Source: Desulfatibacillaceae bacterium
Lineage (GTDB): Bacteria > Desulfobacterota > Desulfobacteria > Desulfobacterales > Desulfatibacillaceae
Reading direction: 5' to 3'
Length of the DNA: 11,280 nt
Assembly (NCBI GenBank): GCA_030018745.1
Contig: JASEHB010000035.1
Span: 1-11,280 of the forward strand
In this document: positions 1-7,060 of the stretch, one piece after another
How positions within the stretch are numbered: the stretch's first letter is position 1
How the letters are laid out: each line of letters begins with the position of its first letter
Made by a program: the position numbers and the translations under genes
Notes under the pieces: model-generated
Told to the model about the DNA's origin: nothing
Database searches by the model: none
Seen by the model: the letters and a program-made list of their open reading frames with translations, nothing else

Positions 1-33
1 AGCATTTTGCAGAGAGGAACCTTTCCTCATCAT

Positions 34-78
34 AAAAAAAAGCCCCCTGGAACCTTATGGCTCCGGGGGGCTTTTTTA
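34..78. terminator. Strong bidirectional rho-independent terminator
   Basis: The arms at 36-47 and 66-77 are a perfect 12-bp inverted repeat (A6-G-C5 against G5-C-T6). The stem continues over 49-51/62-64 after one imperfect pair (48/65), leaving a 10-nt loop at 52-61. Read on the minus strand, the GC stem is followed by eight U residues (41 down to 34), which fits termination of the long minus-strand operon whose last stop codon is at 148. Read on the plus strand, it also has a six-U tract, so it probably also ends a convergent gene lying left of the window. Positions 1-33 show no recognisable gene, and 79-147 hold only trailer sequence. Confidence 0.9.
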
Positions 79-147
79 CAGAACAGACACTGCAAAAAAT
101 GACCGCCTCCGCTTTTGCTGCAACCAGCTTTTGCTTTCGCCCCTTAA

Positions 148-726
148 TTATTTTTTCTTGAATATGGCCCGCCAGCCGGTGGCTGGCTGGCTCATGGGCC
201 TGAAGATTTTGCTCACGCTGCCTGCCCGCTCGGTGATGTAGAAGGCGTTAGGATCAATCTGGCGGACAAGGCCAATCACCTGCTGAAGCTGCTTGCGGCG
301 GCACACTATGTAAAGCTCGGTCACAGGGCCGGAAAGTCCTTCCCCGCAGAAGGTGGTCACGGCAAAGCCATGCTCCCGCATGATGGCAGCCATTTCAATG
401 CCCTTTTTGGAGCTTATGATGCGAACCACCATGTTTCCGGCTGCTATGAATCTTTCCAGTTTTATGCCCACAACATTTCCCGTGGCAAAGCCCAGGGCAT
501 AAAAAAGGATGAGCATCGGCCTTTGAGTTATGGTTGTAACCACTGAACTTATAACCACAAGCCACAGGGTCACTTCCACAAAGCCCAGGGCAAAGGCGGT
601 TACCGTGCGGCCATGAACTATGGCTATGGTGCGGATGGTGCCAAGCGACACATCAATAATGCGGAAAAAGAAAATCGCAAGCCCCCAAAGAAGGGTGGCC
701 ATATCCAGCCAGATTACATTATCCAT
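148..726 (-). CDS. UPF0316 family membrane protein (DUF5698 + DUF2179)
   Basis: A 192-residue conserved protein of unknown function. Three hydrophobic segments (about residues 9-29, 43-66 and 71-90) make an N-terminal membrane domain of the DUF5698 type. A soluble C-terminal part (about 95-170) resembles the DUF2179 domain found at the end of UPF0316 and YitT-like proteins. The segment with LGTIRTI after the first helix and the GxKLE stretch after the third fit the family. The ATG at 726 is preceded by an AAGGG ribosome site about six bases upstream. It lies 21 bp after pyrK and is the last gene before the terminator. The basic tail (IFKKK) is probably cytoplasmic. Family assignment is from memory of the motif pattern; no biochemical role can be deduced. 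Confidence 0.85.
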   Translation of the reverse strand: MDNVIWLDMATLLWGLAIFFFRIIDVSLGTIRTIAIVHGRTVTAFALGFVEVTLWLVVISSVVTTITQRPMLILFYALGFATGNVVGIKLERFIAAGNMVVRIISSKKGIEMAAIMREHGFAVTTFCGEGLSGPVTELYIVCRRKQLQQVIGLVRQIDPNAFYITERAGSVSKIFRPMSQPATGWRAIFKKK

Positions 727-747
727 ATAAACCCTTGCATTACGGGG

Positions 748-1524
748 TCAGTCCCACAATAAATCTGCATCCACGACAGGCCCGTCTTTGCAGGCATGGA
801 GAATTTTGCCTGAAACCGATTTCACGGCGCAGCCCAAGCATACGCCCATGCCGCAGGCCATGACCGTTTCCAGGCTCACCTGGCAGGGGGCCTTTGCATT
901 GCGCGCCATCACCCCAACCACCTTGAGCATGGCCTGGGGCCCGCAGGCATAGACCTGCTGGCAGGAGTTGGCTTCCAGAATATCCGCCAGAAGATCTGTA
1001 ACCATGCCTTTATCCCCTGCGCTTCCATCCTGGGTGGCCAGCAGCACCTCAAAGCCCAGTTCCTCAAACTCCCTTATGCAAAGCAGGTCTGCTGCCCTTT
1101 GCCCGCCCACAAGCACCTTGCAGGAAACGCCCTTTGCGGCCAGGGCTTTGCCCAGAAAAAACAGGGGCGCAACCCCAATGCCCCCTGCCACAAGGCAGGC
1201 ATTTTTCAGGTTCTGGGGGATTTCAAAGCCATGCCCCAAAGGGCCAAGCAGGGAAAGGCTGTGGCCTGTTGGCAAGCCCGATAGAATGCGGGTGCCCTGG
1301 CCGACAATTTTGACAAGCAGGCGGACAAGGCTTTTATCGATTGTATTGTGTATGGAAAAGGGCCGCCGCAGAAGAGGCGAGAGGCCTTCATCCACCCTTG
1401 CCATAACAAACTGGCCCGGACGGGCCGATGCGGCAATATCCGGGCAAAGAAGATCCAGCAAAAATGTGTCCGGCCCCACAAAGGTCTTTTCAATAATTTT
1501 GGCTGGCTGCTGAAAATAGCTCAA
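748..1524 (-). CDS. pyrK: Dihydroorotate dehydrogenase (NAD+) electron transfer subunit PyrK
   Basis: This 258-residue iron-sulfur flavoprotein passes electrons from the catalytic PyrD (class 1B) subunit to NAD+ in pyrimidine synthesis. Visible parts are an FAD-binding barrel with RRPFS at 53-57, a pyridine-nucleotide domain with AGGIGVAP at 113-120 and YACGP at 192-196, and a C-terminal 2Fe-2S site with C224, C229, C232 and C245 (CX4C, CX2C, CX12C). The ETVMACGMGVCLGC motif separates PyrK from the related NfnA/SudB subunits. The start is TTG at 1524, overlapping the pgeF stop as TTGA. It is the only usable start between the upstream in-frame stop (1573-1575) and residue 41, and a GGGAAG-like ribosome site sits about eight bases upstream. 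The usual partner pyrD is not adjacent within the window. Confidence 0.92.
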   Translation of the reverse strand: MSYFQQPAKIIEKTFVGPDTFLLDLLCPDIAASARPGQFVMARVDEGLSPLLRRPFSIHNTIDKSLVRLLVKIVGQGTRILSGLPTGHSLSLLGPLGHGFEIPQNLKNACLVAGGIGVAPLFFLGKALAAKGVSCKVLVGGQRAADLLCIREFEELGFEVLLATQDGSAGDKGMVTDLLADILEANSCQQVYACGPQAMLKVVGVMARNAKAPCQVSLETVMACGMGVCLGCAVKSVSGKILHACKDGPVVDADLLWD

Positions 1525-2300
1525 TTGGCGCTCTTCCCAAAACCTATGGCGCTTAAAAAGCGGCCCGTGGTTTTATTGCGGCGGAAACTGTAAAAAAGCT
1601 CCCCCTGGCAGAGGGTGCATCTTCCTGAAAAGGAGATATTTTCCAAGGGCACCCCTGCAAGCAGAAGCTGATGACGGGTGATTGCCCAAAAGTCAAAATG
1701 ATTATCCCCCTTGCGGTAGAACCAGAAGCTTTCGGGCAGCTCGCTTTTGTAGTTCACAAACTGCGCGCAGCAGGGGCCAAGACTTGGGCCAACCCCCACA
1801 AGCAGATTGCGGGGGCGGCATCCGTAATTCTCCCTCATGACAGCAATGGTTGCAGCCGCCACATTTGCCACACTGCCCCGCCACCCTGCATGAACCGCAG
1901 CAACCACCCGAAAATGGGGGTCGCAAATCAGTATGGGCTGGCAGTCAGCAGTCGTGACCCCCAAAAAAATGCCGGGCCTATCTGTAACAAGGGCATCGGC
2001 GTCCTGGCCCACAAGCCATATCCGGTCTGCATTTTCAGGGGCATCCAGGCAAACCGCCCGCCTGCCGTGAACCTGGTTGGCAAGGGCAAGAACCCCGTCT
2101 CCCATAGTGTCCAGCGCCAGGTTCAGGTTGGTTTCCACAGCAACCGGGTCATCACCAGTTGAGCGGCCTGCATTAAGGGCCTCAAAAGGCCCCAGGCTTA
2201 CACCGCCAAGCCGGGTGAAAACTCCATGGCAAAGCCCATCCACCCCTGCAAGGTGCTTGAACTCAAACATGGTAAGATTGTTGGCTTCCTTTTGAAGCAT
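1521..2300 (-). CDS. pgeF: PgeF/YfiH family protein (peptidoglycan editing factor, laccase-domain)
   Basis: A member of the YfiH/PgeF (Cu-oxidase_4, formerly 'polyphenol oxidase') family. Members are reported to edit peptidoglycan precursors carrying L-serine in place of L-alanine, and mammalian and some bacterial homologues act on purine nucleosides. The family metal ligands are visible: H79 in NQVHG, C120 in TTADC and H137 in VHAGWRG. Also present are the early GVFTRLGG motif, LLVGVGPSLGPCC and the C-terminal CTLC...FYSFRR block. The length (259 aa) is normal. The start is uncertain: ATG at 2300 has AAGGG almost touching it, while ATG at 2270 (249 aa, MFEFKHLAG) matches the usual family N-terminus but its AGGA is too far upstream. 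The stop overlaps the pyrK TTG start. A 70-bp spacer (2301-2370) separates it from hldE2. Confidence 0.92.
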   Translation of the reverse strand: MLQKEANNLTMFEFKHLAGVDGLCHGVFTRLGGVSLGPFEALNAGRSTGDDPVAVETNLNLALDTMGDGVLALANQVHGRRAVCLDAPENADRIWLVGQDADALVTDRPGIFLGVTTADCQPILICDPHFRVVAAVHAGWRGSVANVAAATIAVMRENYGCRPRNLLVGVGPSLGPCCAQFVNYKSELPESFWFYRKGDNHFDFWAITRHQLLLAGVPLENISFSGRCTLCQGELFYSFRRNKTTGRFLSAIGFGKSAN

Positions 2301-2370
2301 TTCCCTTAAACCGCTTAATTGGCCCCTGCCCTGCTACAAGATTGTGATGCTTTGTTGCTCAACAGGGCTT

Positions 2371-2847
2371 TTAAGACCGCTGTTTAATCCTCTCAATAAT
2401 CTGCGAGGTGCTTACCCCTTCAAGCATTTCAATCCGCTCCACTCTGCCGCCTGCTGCAAGCACGGTATCTGCGCCAACTATCTTGTCTGCCGGCCAGTCT
2501 GCGCCTTTTACCAGGACATTGGGCACAAGCTCGGAGATCAAGGCTGCCGGGTCCGGCTCGGAGAAGATCACAACAAAATCCACGCAGCCAAGCCCGGCAA
2601 GCACCGCTGTGCGCTGCTCCTGGCTGATTATGGGCCTTTTTGGGCCTTTTATCCGCCTCACCGAAGAATCCGAGTTCACTGCCACAACAAGAACATCCCC
2701 CAAGCTGCGGGCCTTTTCCAGATAATCCACATGGCCTGCATGGAGGATGTCAAAGCAGCCGTTGGTGAAGACTACGGTTTTTCCTCTGGCCTTGGCATCT
2801 GCAAGGAGCTTGGCAAGCTCTGCCCGGTCTTTTATTTTAGACTTCAT
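2371..2847 (-). CDS. hldC: D-glycero-beta-D-manno-heptose 1-phosphate adenylyltransferase, stand-alone HldE domain II
   Basis: This 158-residue cytidylyltransferase-fold enzyme should form ADP-D-glycero-D-manno-heptose for the LPS inner core. Motifs are TNGCFDILHAGHVDYL at 28-43 with the nucleotide-binding HAGH (36-39), VNSDSSVRRIKG at 58-68, KGADW at 114-118 and EGVSTSQII near the C-terminus. It equals the C-terminal half of E. coli HldE (RfaE domain II). The kinase half is not in this window, so a separate HldA-type kinase and the phosphatase GmhB are expected elsewhere. I chose the ATG at 2847: it begins the family-typical N-terminus, whereas the open frame continues upstream only into the overlapping amidase gene. 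The start overlaps the end of that gene by 11 bp, suggesting translational coupling. Some annotations call such a protein RfaE2. Confidence 0.9.
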   Translation of the reverse strand: MKSKIKDRAELAKLLADAKARGKTVVFTNGCFDILHAGHVDYLEKARSLGDVLVVAVNSDSSVRRIKGPKRPIISQEQRTAVLAGLGCVDFVVIFSEPDPAALISELVPNVLVKGADWPADKIVGADTVLAAGGRVERIEMLEGVSTSQIIERIKQRS

Positions 2848-3643
2848 AGGCCTTTGGCACCCTTCTTGTGAGGCAGGGCAATTCCTTGCGGATGCGCGAT
2901 AATACAGCCGGATCCAGCTTTGCCGTGATGTTGGCATCCCTTACGCCGGCCTGGGCCAGCTTTTGGCCCCAGGGGGAAAGAATGCGCGAATCCCCTGCAA
3001 AGGAAAGGCCGGGATCACTTCCGCAGCGGTTGGCGGCCACCACAAAAACCTGGTTTTCAACAGCCCTTGCACAGGTAAGGATATCCCAATGGGCAGCTCT
3101 GGCTTTAGGCCACTGGGCGCAGATAACGATAAACTGCGCTCCAGCCAGGGTTAGCGCCCTGGCAAGCTCCGGAAAACGCAGGTCAAAGCATATCATAAGA
3201 CCCATTCTGCCAAAGCGGGTCACCACGGTGACAGCCCGGTTGCCTGCCTCAAAAAAGGATGGCTCGCTGCTGGCAGAAAACAGATGGACCTTGCGGTACT
3301 TGCCTATCACCCCGGCCTGGGGGTCCACCACAAAAGCCGTGTTGTAAATGCCCCGCCCGCCTTTTTCCGGCATACTGCCAACAACAAGGACATTGAACTT
3401 GGCCGCTGCCCTGGCTATGGCATCCAGATTATGGGGCGTGGCCTTTGCGTGTTCGGCAATATTGCGATTGTCAAAGCCGCAAGGCCACATTTCCGGCAGC
3501 ACAACCATGTCTGCACCCCGCCCGGCAAGCTTTTCCACAGCACCAAGCGCCTTTTTAAGATTGGCAGGGTTATCACCCAGCTTGACGCCAAACTGGGCAA
3601 CGCCAGCCGTGAAAGCAAGCATGGTAACAAGCGGATGAATCAT
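2837..3643 (-). CDS. Carbon-nitrogen hydrolase (nitrilase superfamily, omega-amidase/Nit2-like)
   Basis: A 268-residue nitrilase-superfamily amidase. The catalytic Glu-Lys-Cys triad is visible as E51 (VVLPEMW), K118 (KYRKVHLF) and C152 (MICFDLRFPEL). The downstream AQWPKARAAHWDILTCARAVENQ block and VVAANRCG are characteristic of the Nit2/YafV-like branch, whose members hydrolyse alpha-ketoglutaramate or repair deaminated glutathione. A clean substrate cannot be read from the sequence, so the omega-amidase label is inference. ATG at 3643 was chosen because it lies seven bases after the comF-like stop and gives a normal length; a second ATG at 3622 is possible. Neither has a good ribosome site, so coupling to the upstream gene is likely. 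The gene runs 11 bp into hldE2. Confidence 0.88.
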   Translation of the reverse strand: MIHPLVTMLAFTAGVAQFGVKLGDNPANLKKALGAVEKLAGRGADMVVLPEMWPCGFDNRNIAEHAKATPHNLDAIARAAAKFNVLVVGSMPEKGGRGIYNTAFVVDPQAGVIGKYRKVHLFSASSEPSFFEAGNRAVTVVTRFGRMGLMICFDLRFPELARALTLAGAQFIVICAQWPKARAAHWDILTCARAVENQVFVVAANRCGSDPGLSFAGDSRILSPWGQKLAQAGVRDANITAKLDPAVLSRIRKELPCLTRRVPKAYEV

Positions 3644-3650
3644 GGCTTTT

Positions 3651-4505
3651 TCACTTTTCAACGCGGGCAAGGGTAAGAATGTCCACACGGGCTGCGCCGT
3701 TTTTTGCAAGAACCCTGGCGCATTCCCTGGCTGTCTCGCCGGTGGTCAGCACATCGTCAACCAAAAGAATCCTCTTTCCCTTAATTTTTTGGGGGCAGGA
3801 TACGGCAAAAGCCCCGCGAATGTTTTGCGCCCTCTGTTTTTTGTTCATGCCCGCCTGCACGGGGGTATTGCGAATCCGCCTTAAAATCTGCCTGTCAATC
3901 GTTGGAAAGCGGGCGTCCTTTTTCCAGCCTTCCATCAAAAGCCAGGCCTGGTTAAAGCCCCGCCAGCCCAGCCTGCGCCCGTGAAGGGGTACAGGCAGCG
4001 CCAGGTCGTGGGCTGCAAGGGCATAATAGCGCAAAAAACCCCATTGGCAAAGCAGGGAAAGGGGCCTGGCCAAAGCCATGCGCCTGGCGTACTTGAAGGA
4101 GAGGATGGCATTTTTTGCCGGCCCATCGTAAATAAGTGCAGCCCTTGCAGTTGCAAAGGCAGGCCTGTTTTCCATGCACCTGCCGCAGGTATGGTTCGGG
4201 CCATTTTGGGAAGCAAAAGGCTCGCCGCACACAGTGCAGAAGGGCTGACTGACAGGTTTTATTTTCGTAACACAATCCGGGCAGAAACCTGTTAGGACAA
4301 TCTGCTCAAAGGTTGCGGCCCCGGCATCAGCAATCGTGAAAACCCCATCCATAAATGAGCCGCAGCCAATGCACACGGGCGGATAGAGGGCGCGGGCCAA
4401 AGCCCCTGCCGTGCGCCTGCCAAGCCCGGCCAGCGCCCCGGCCCAAGCTGCCGCACCTGCAATAGCACCCACAGCCGCTCCCTTTATAGTGCCCTGTCTG
4501 GACAT
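3651..4505 (-). CDS. ComF/GntX family phosphoribosyltransferase-like protein with double zinc ribbon
   Basis: This 284-residue protein of the ComF family is related to the Gram-positive competence factor ComFC and E. coli GntX (a DNA-uptake or DNA-utilisation role). Numbered from ATG 4505, four CxxC pairs (C45/C48, C75/C78, C90/C93, C107/C110) form an N-terminal double zinc ribbon. The phosphoribosyltransferase domain follows, with PVPLHGRRLGWRGFNQA (about 171-187), a RxxxTPxQ-like segment and the PRPP-binding loop ILLVDDVLTTGETA (246-259). The start is set by AGGA nine bases upstream; a TTG at 4532 inside icd is a weaker alternative. Unusually, residues 9-29 form a small, hydrophobic, glycine-zipper-like stretch (G9, G13, G17, G23, G27) before the first zinc pair. 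Only 4 bp separate the gene from icd, in an operon with no other competence gene. Confidence 0.88.
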   Translation of the reverse strand: MSRQGTIKGAAVGAIAGAAAWAGALAGLGRRTAGALARALYPPVCIGCGSFMDGVFTIADAGAATFEQIVLTGFCPDCVTKIKPVSQPFCTVCGEPFASQNGPNHTCGRCMENRPAFATARAALIYDGPAKNAILSFKYARRMALARPLSLLCQWGFLRYYALAAHDLALPVPLHGRRLGWRGFNQAWLLMEGWKKDARFPTIDRQILRRIRNTPVQAGMNKKQRAQNIRGAFAVSCPQKIKGKRILLVDDVLTTGETARECARVLAKNGAARVDILTLARVEK

Positions 4506-4509
4506 GGCT

Positions 4510-5715
4510 CTATCCTGCCAGCCGCTCCGCAACAGCCTTGCCGAACTGGGAGCACTTTACCAGAGTTGCGCCTGGCCGCTGCCGAGCCAGGTCGTAGGTC
4601 ACAACCCCGGAGGCCACCGTTTCTGCCAGGGCCTTGCTCAAGGCTTTGGCTGCCTTGTCCCAGCCCATGTGCTCAAGCATCATGGCCCCGGAAAGGATGA
4701 GCGAGCCGGGATTAACCTTGTCCTGGCCAGCATACTTGGGCGCAGTGCCGTGGGTGGCCTCAAAAACAGCGCAGGCATCGCCTATGTTTGCACCTGGGGC
4801 CATGCCAAGCCCCCCCACCTGGGCTGCCAAGGCATCTGAAAGGTAATCCCCGTTAAGGTTGGGGGCTGCAATGACGCCAAACTCCTCGGGCCGCAAAAGC
4901 ACCTGCTGAAAAAGCATATCCGCAATGCGATCCTTGATTACCACCTTCCCTTTGGGCGCAACCCCGCCATGCTCCTCCCAGAGCTTTGCCTCGGTTATGG
5001 TGTTTGTCGGGAAAAGCTCTGCGGCTGTCTCGTAGCCCCATTTTGCAAAGGCACCTTCCGTGAACTTCATTATGTTGCCCTTGTGCATGAGGGTGACGCT
5101 GCCATACCCCTTGTCCAGAGCATAGGCAACAGCCCGGCGCACAAGGCGCGCGGTGTTGGCGCGGCTTATGGGCTTTACCCCAAGCCCCGCGCCCGGTGGA
5201 ACGGTTGCACCAAGGGTCTTTAAAAAATCGGCAAGCTTTTGGGCCTCAACCGAGCCGGATTCAAATTCAATGCCTGCATAAAGGTCTTCGGTGTTTTCGC
5301 GAAACACCACCATATTAACTTTTTGAGGCTCCTTTACCGGGCTTGGCACAGTGGGTATGTGGCGCACCGGGCGCACGCAGGCATAAAGGTCAAGCTTCTG
5401 GCGGATTGCCACATTAACGCTTCTTATGCCCCCGCCCACAGGCGTTGTTAAGGGGCCTTTTATGGCCACCACATGGTCAAGTATCTGATTTAAGGTTTCT
5501 TCGGGCAGCCAGCTTCCTGTCTGCTTGAAAGCCTTTTCTCCGGCCAGAACTTCCTTCCACACAATGGCCTTTTCTCCTCCAAAGGCCGCCTTCACCGCAG
5601 CATCAAGCACCATGCGGGTGGCGCGCCAGATATCAGGGCCTGTGCCGTCCCCCTCAATGAAGGGAATGATGGGAAAATCGGGCACATTGAGGCTTTTCTG
5701 TCCCTTTTGGCTCAT
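4510..5715 (-). CDS. icd: Isocitrate dehydrogenase, NADP-dependent
   Basis: A 401-residue homodimeric-type isocitrate dehydrogenase producing 2-oxoglutarate, CO2 and NADPH. It is close in layout to the 416-residue E. coli enzyme. Seen are GDGTGPDIW at 22-30, the substrate and phosphorylation-site region GGGIRSVNVAIRQ with S99 (equivalent to E. coli Ser113), FRENTEDLYAGIE at 138-150, HKGNIMKFTEGAF at 211-223, and the metal-binding NLNGDYLSDA. The cofactor determinants K327-Y328 (APKYAG) and Y374/R378 (VTYDLAR) match those giving NADP rather than NAD preference. ATG 5715 has AAGGAAAGG about five bases upstream, and the rlmB stop codon is part of that site (12-bp gap). Its place between an rRNA methylase gene and a comF-like gene is unusual for a TCA-cycle enzyme. 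No AceK-type kinase gene is visible. Confidence 0.96.
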   Translation of the reverse strand: MSQKGQKSLNVPDFPIIPFIEGDGTGPDIWRATRMVLDAAVKAAFGGEKAIVWKEVLAGEKAFKQTGSWLPEETLNQILDHVVAIKGPLTTPVGGGIRSVNVAIRQKLDLYACVRPVRHIPTVPSPVKEPQKVNMVVFRENTEDLYAGIEFESGSVEAQKLADFLKTLGATVPPGAGLGVKPISRANTARLVRRAVAYALDKGYGSVTLMHKGNIMKFTEGAFAKWGYETAAELFPTNTITEAKLWEEHGGVAPKGKVVIKDRIADMLFQQVLLRPEEFGVIAAPNLNGDYLSDALAAQVGGLGMAPGANIGDACAVFEATHGTAPKYAGQDKVNPGSLILSGAMMLEHMGWDKAAKALSKALAETVASGVVTYDLARQRPGATLVKCSQFGKAVAERLAG

Positions 5716-5727
5716 CGTTGCCTTTCC

Positions 5728-6480
5728 TTATAATTTAACGGCCCGGCGCTGGCGCAGTACCTCGTAGAACAAAAGCGCGCCTGCCACCGAGGCGTTGAGG
5801 GTTGTAACCGGGCCGGATTGGGGTATGGAAAGCACCTGGTCGCAGCGCTCCCGCACCAGGCGGCCAAGCCCGGAGCCTTCTCCGCCTATTACTATGGCCA
5901 GAGGCCCGGCCAGGTCCGCATCCCAATAACTTGCCGGAGCATCGGCAGCAGCCCCCCAAACCCAGGCCCCGGCTTTTTTGGCGACCTCCATTGCCCGCAC
6001 AAGGTTGGGAACAACAGCCACGGGCAGGTGCTCCAATGCTCCGGCAGAGGCTTTGGAAACCACCGGCGAAAGCGGGGCGCTGCGGCGGTTGGGAACCACC
6101 ACGCCATGAACCCCGGCGCACAGGGCCGTGCGAACAATTGCCCCCAGGTTGCGCGGGTCTTCAATTCCATCGCAAAAAACAATAAAAAGGGGCTTTCCCG
6201 AAAGGGCCGCCTGCTCAAGAATTTCCTCCAGGGCAGCCTCCGGCAAAGGACTTGTGCGGGCGGCGATTCCCTGGTGGCCGGGCGGCAGGCTTCTAAAAAA
6301 ATCCTCATCCACCCTTTTTATGGTTATGCCCCGCTCAAGGGCGGCATTTTCCGCAAGGGTTGCAGCCTCACCCTGGCGGCTTTTGGCAAGAAAAAGGCTG
6401 AAAACGCGCCTTTTGCCTGCACGCAGGGCCTCAAGCACAGGGTGAACACCAAAAAGCATTTCAGGAGGCTGTTTGCCCAA
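5728..6480 (-). CDS. rlmB: TrmH/SpoU family RNA 2'-O-methyltransferase, RlmB-like
   Basis: A 250-residue SPOUT-class methyltransferase, most likely the enzyme methylating the 2'-OH of G2251 (E. coli numbering) in 23S rRNA. An N-terminal RNA-binding domain (about 8-80, beginning LFGVHPVLEAL) precedes the knotted domain. That domain carries motif 1 DGIEDPRNLGAIVRTA (104-119), motif 2 VIGGEGSGLG (197-206) and motif 3 IPQSGPVTTLNASVAG (219-234). The start appears to be TTG at 6480, because AAAAGGAGG ends five bases before it; the later ATG at 6459 has no ribosome site. The gene therefore begins 20 bp inside gmk. The split from other TrmH-family members (TrmH, RlmB, TsnR) is by the substrate-binding domain and motif wording, so the exact target base is inferred. 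Confidence 0.9.
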   Translation of the reverse strand: MGKQPPEMLFGVHPVLEALRAGKRRVFSLFLAKSRQGEAATLAENAALERGITIKRVDEDFFRSLPPGHQGIAARTSPLPEAALEEILEQAALSGKPLFIVFCDGIEDPRNLGAIVRTALCAGVHGVVVPNRRSAPLSPVVSKASAGALEHLPVAVVPNLVRAMEVAKKAGAWVWGAAADAPASYWDADLAGPLAIVIGGEGSGLGRLVRERCDQVLSIPQSGPVTTLNASVAGALLFYEVLRQRRAVKL

Positions 6481-7060
6481 GAGCGCCTCCTTTTGTATGA
6501 TTGAGCACTATGCTGCAAAGCTCGCGCACCGCGTTCTCCAGGTCGTCATTCACTATCTGATGGGCGAATTCATTCCTCTGATCCATCTCCCACTTTGCTG
6601 CTTCAAGCCTTTTGGCAATGGTCTGGCTGTCATCCGTACCCCGGTTTACAAGCCTCATTTCAAGGGCTTTCAAGGAAGGAGGCAGAACAAAAATTGTAAC
6701 TGCATCAGGAAAGAGCTTCACAATCTGGCGCGCACCCTGAACATCAATGTCCAGAACAATGTTGGCGCCCCTCTGGATTGCATCGCGCAGATAATACTCG
6801 CTGGTTCCGTAATAATTGCCGTGAACTGTTGCCCATTCCGCCCAGCGGCCCTGCTCCATGCCCTTTTCAAACTGCTGCCTGCTGATGAAAAAATAATCCC
6901 TGCCGTCCTGCTCGCCCTTTCTGGGCGCACGGGTGGTTGCGGAAATGGAGTATTCCAGGCCCGGCACGCAGGCAAAGAGCCTTTTCAAAAGCGTGGTCTT
7001 GCCTGCGCCTGATGGTGCTGAAACAACAAAAAGGCTGCCTTTTTTCTCTTTTGTTGTCAT
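6461..7060 (-). CDS. gmk: Guanylate kinase
   Basis: A 199-residue enzyme converting GMP and ATP to GDP and ADP, essential for GTP and dGTP supply and nucleotide recycling. The P-loop APSGAGKT spans 15-22. The GMP-binding block SISATTRAPRKGEQDGRDY (38-56), with its conserved S, R and Y residues, follows, then VLDIDVQGARQI, the lid arginines near LVNRGTDDSQTIAKRL, and NDDLENA near the end. The length equals that of typical bacterial Gmk. The ATG at 7060 overlaps the remA-like stop as ATGA and has only a weak, distant GAGGA, so translation is probably coupled. The common neighbour rpoZ (omega subunit) is absent; rlmB follows instead, overlapping by 20 bp. Confidence 0.97.
   Translation of the reverse strand: MTTKEKKGSLFVVSAPSGAGKTTLLKRLFACVPGLEYSISATTRAPRKGEQDGRDYFFISRQQFEKGMEQGRWAEWATVHGNYYGTSEYYLRDAIQRGANIVLDIDVQGARQIVKLFPDAVTIFVLPPSLKALEMRLVNRGTDDSQTIAKRLEAAKWEMDQRNEFAHQIVNDDLENAVRELCSIVLNHTKGGALGQTAS
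6486..6494 (-). promoter_or_regulatory. Strong Shine-Dalgarno site deciding the rlmB TTG start
   Basis: On the minus strand this reads AAAAGGAGG, a full match to the anti-Shine-Dalgarno core, with five bases before the TTG at 6480. It lies within the last codons of gmk. It is the best ribosome site in the window and argues that the unusual TTG, not the ATG 21 bases downstream, starts rlmB. Confidence 0.75.

Noticed and set aside
111..135. Repeated GCTTTTGCT (111-119 and 127-135) with a small GCTG/CAGC hairpin
   Set aside because: Very short and located in the trailer between the last stop codon and the terminator; no evidence of function.
968..1513. Plus-strand open frame opposite pyrK
   Set aside because: Antisense shadow rich in Arg, Ser and Pro with no domain; the minus-strand PyrK has all expected motifs.
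2328..2368. Inverted repeat GCCCTG/CAGGGC between hldE2 and pgeF as a terminator
   Set aside because: The stem is only 6 bp with a loop of about 29 nt, and the short T run is on the plus-strand side, the wrong direction for this operon.
2631..2650. Perfect 10-bp tandem duplication (TGGGCCTTTT twice)
   Set aside because: It lies inside hldE2 and encodes the normal family segment RIKGPKRPI with the frame intact, so it is a coincidence of codon use and not an insertion or phase-variable repeat.
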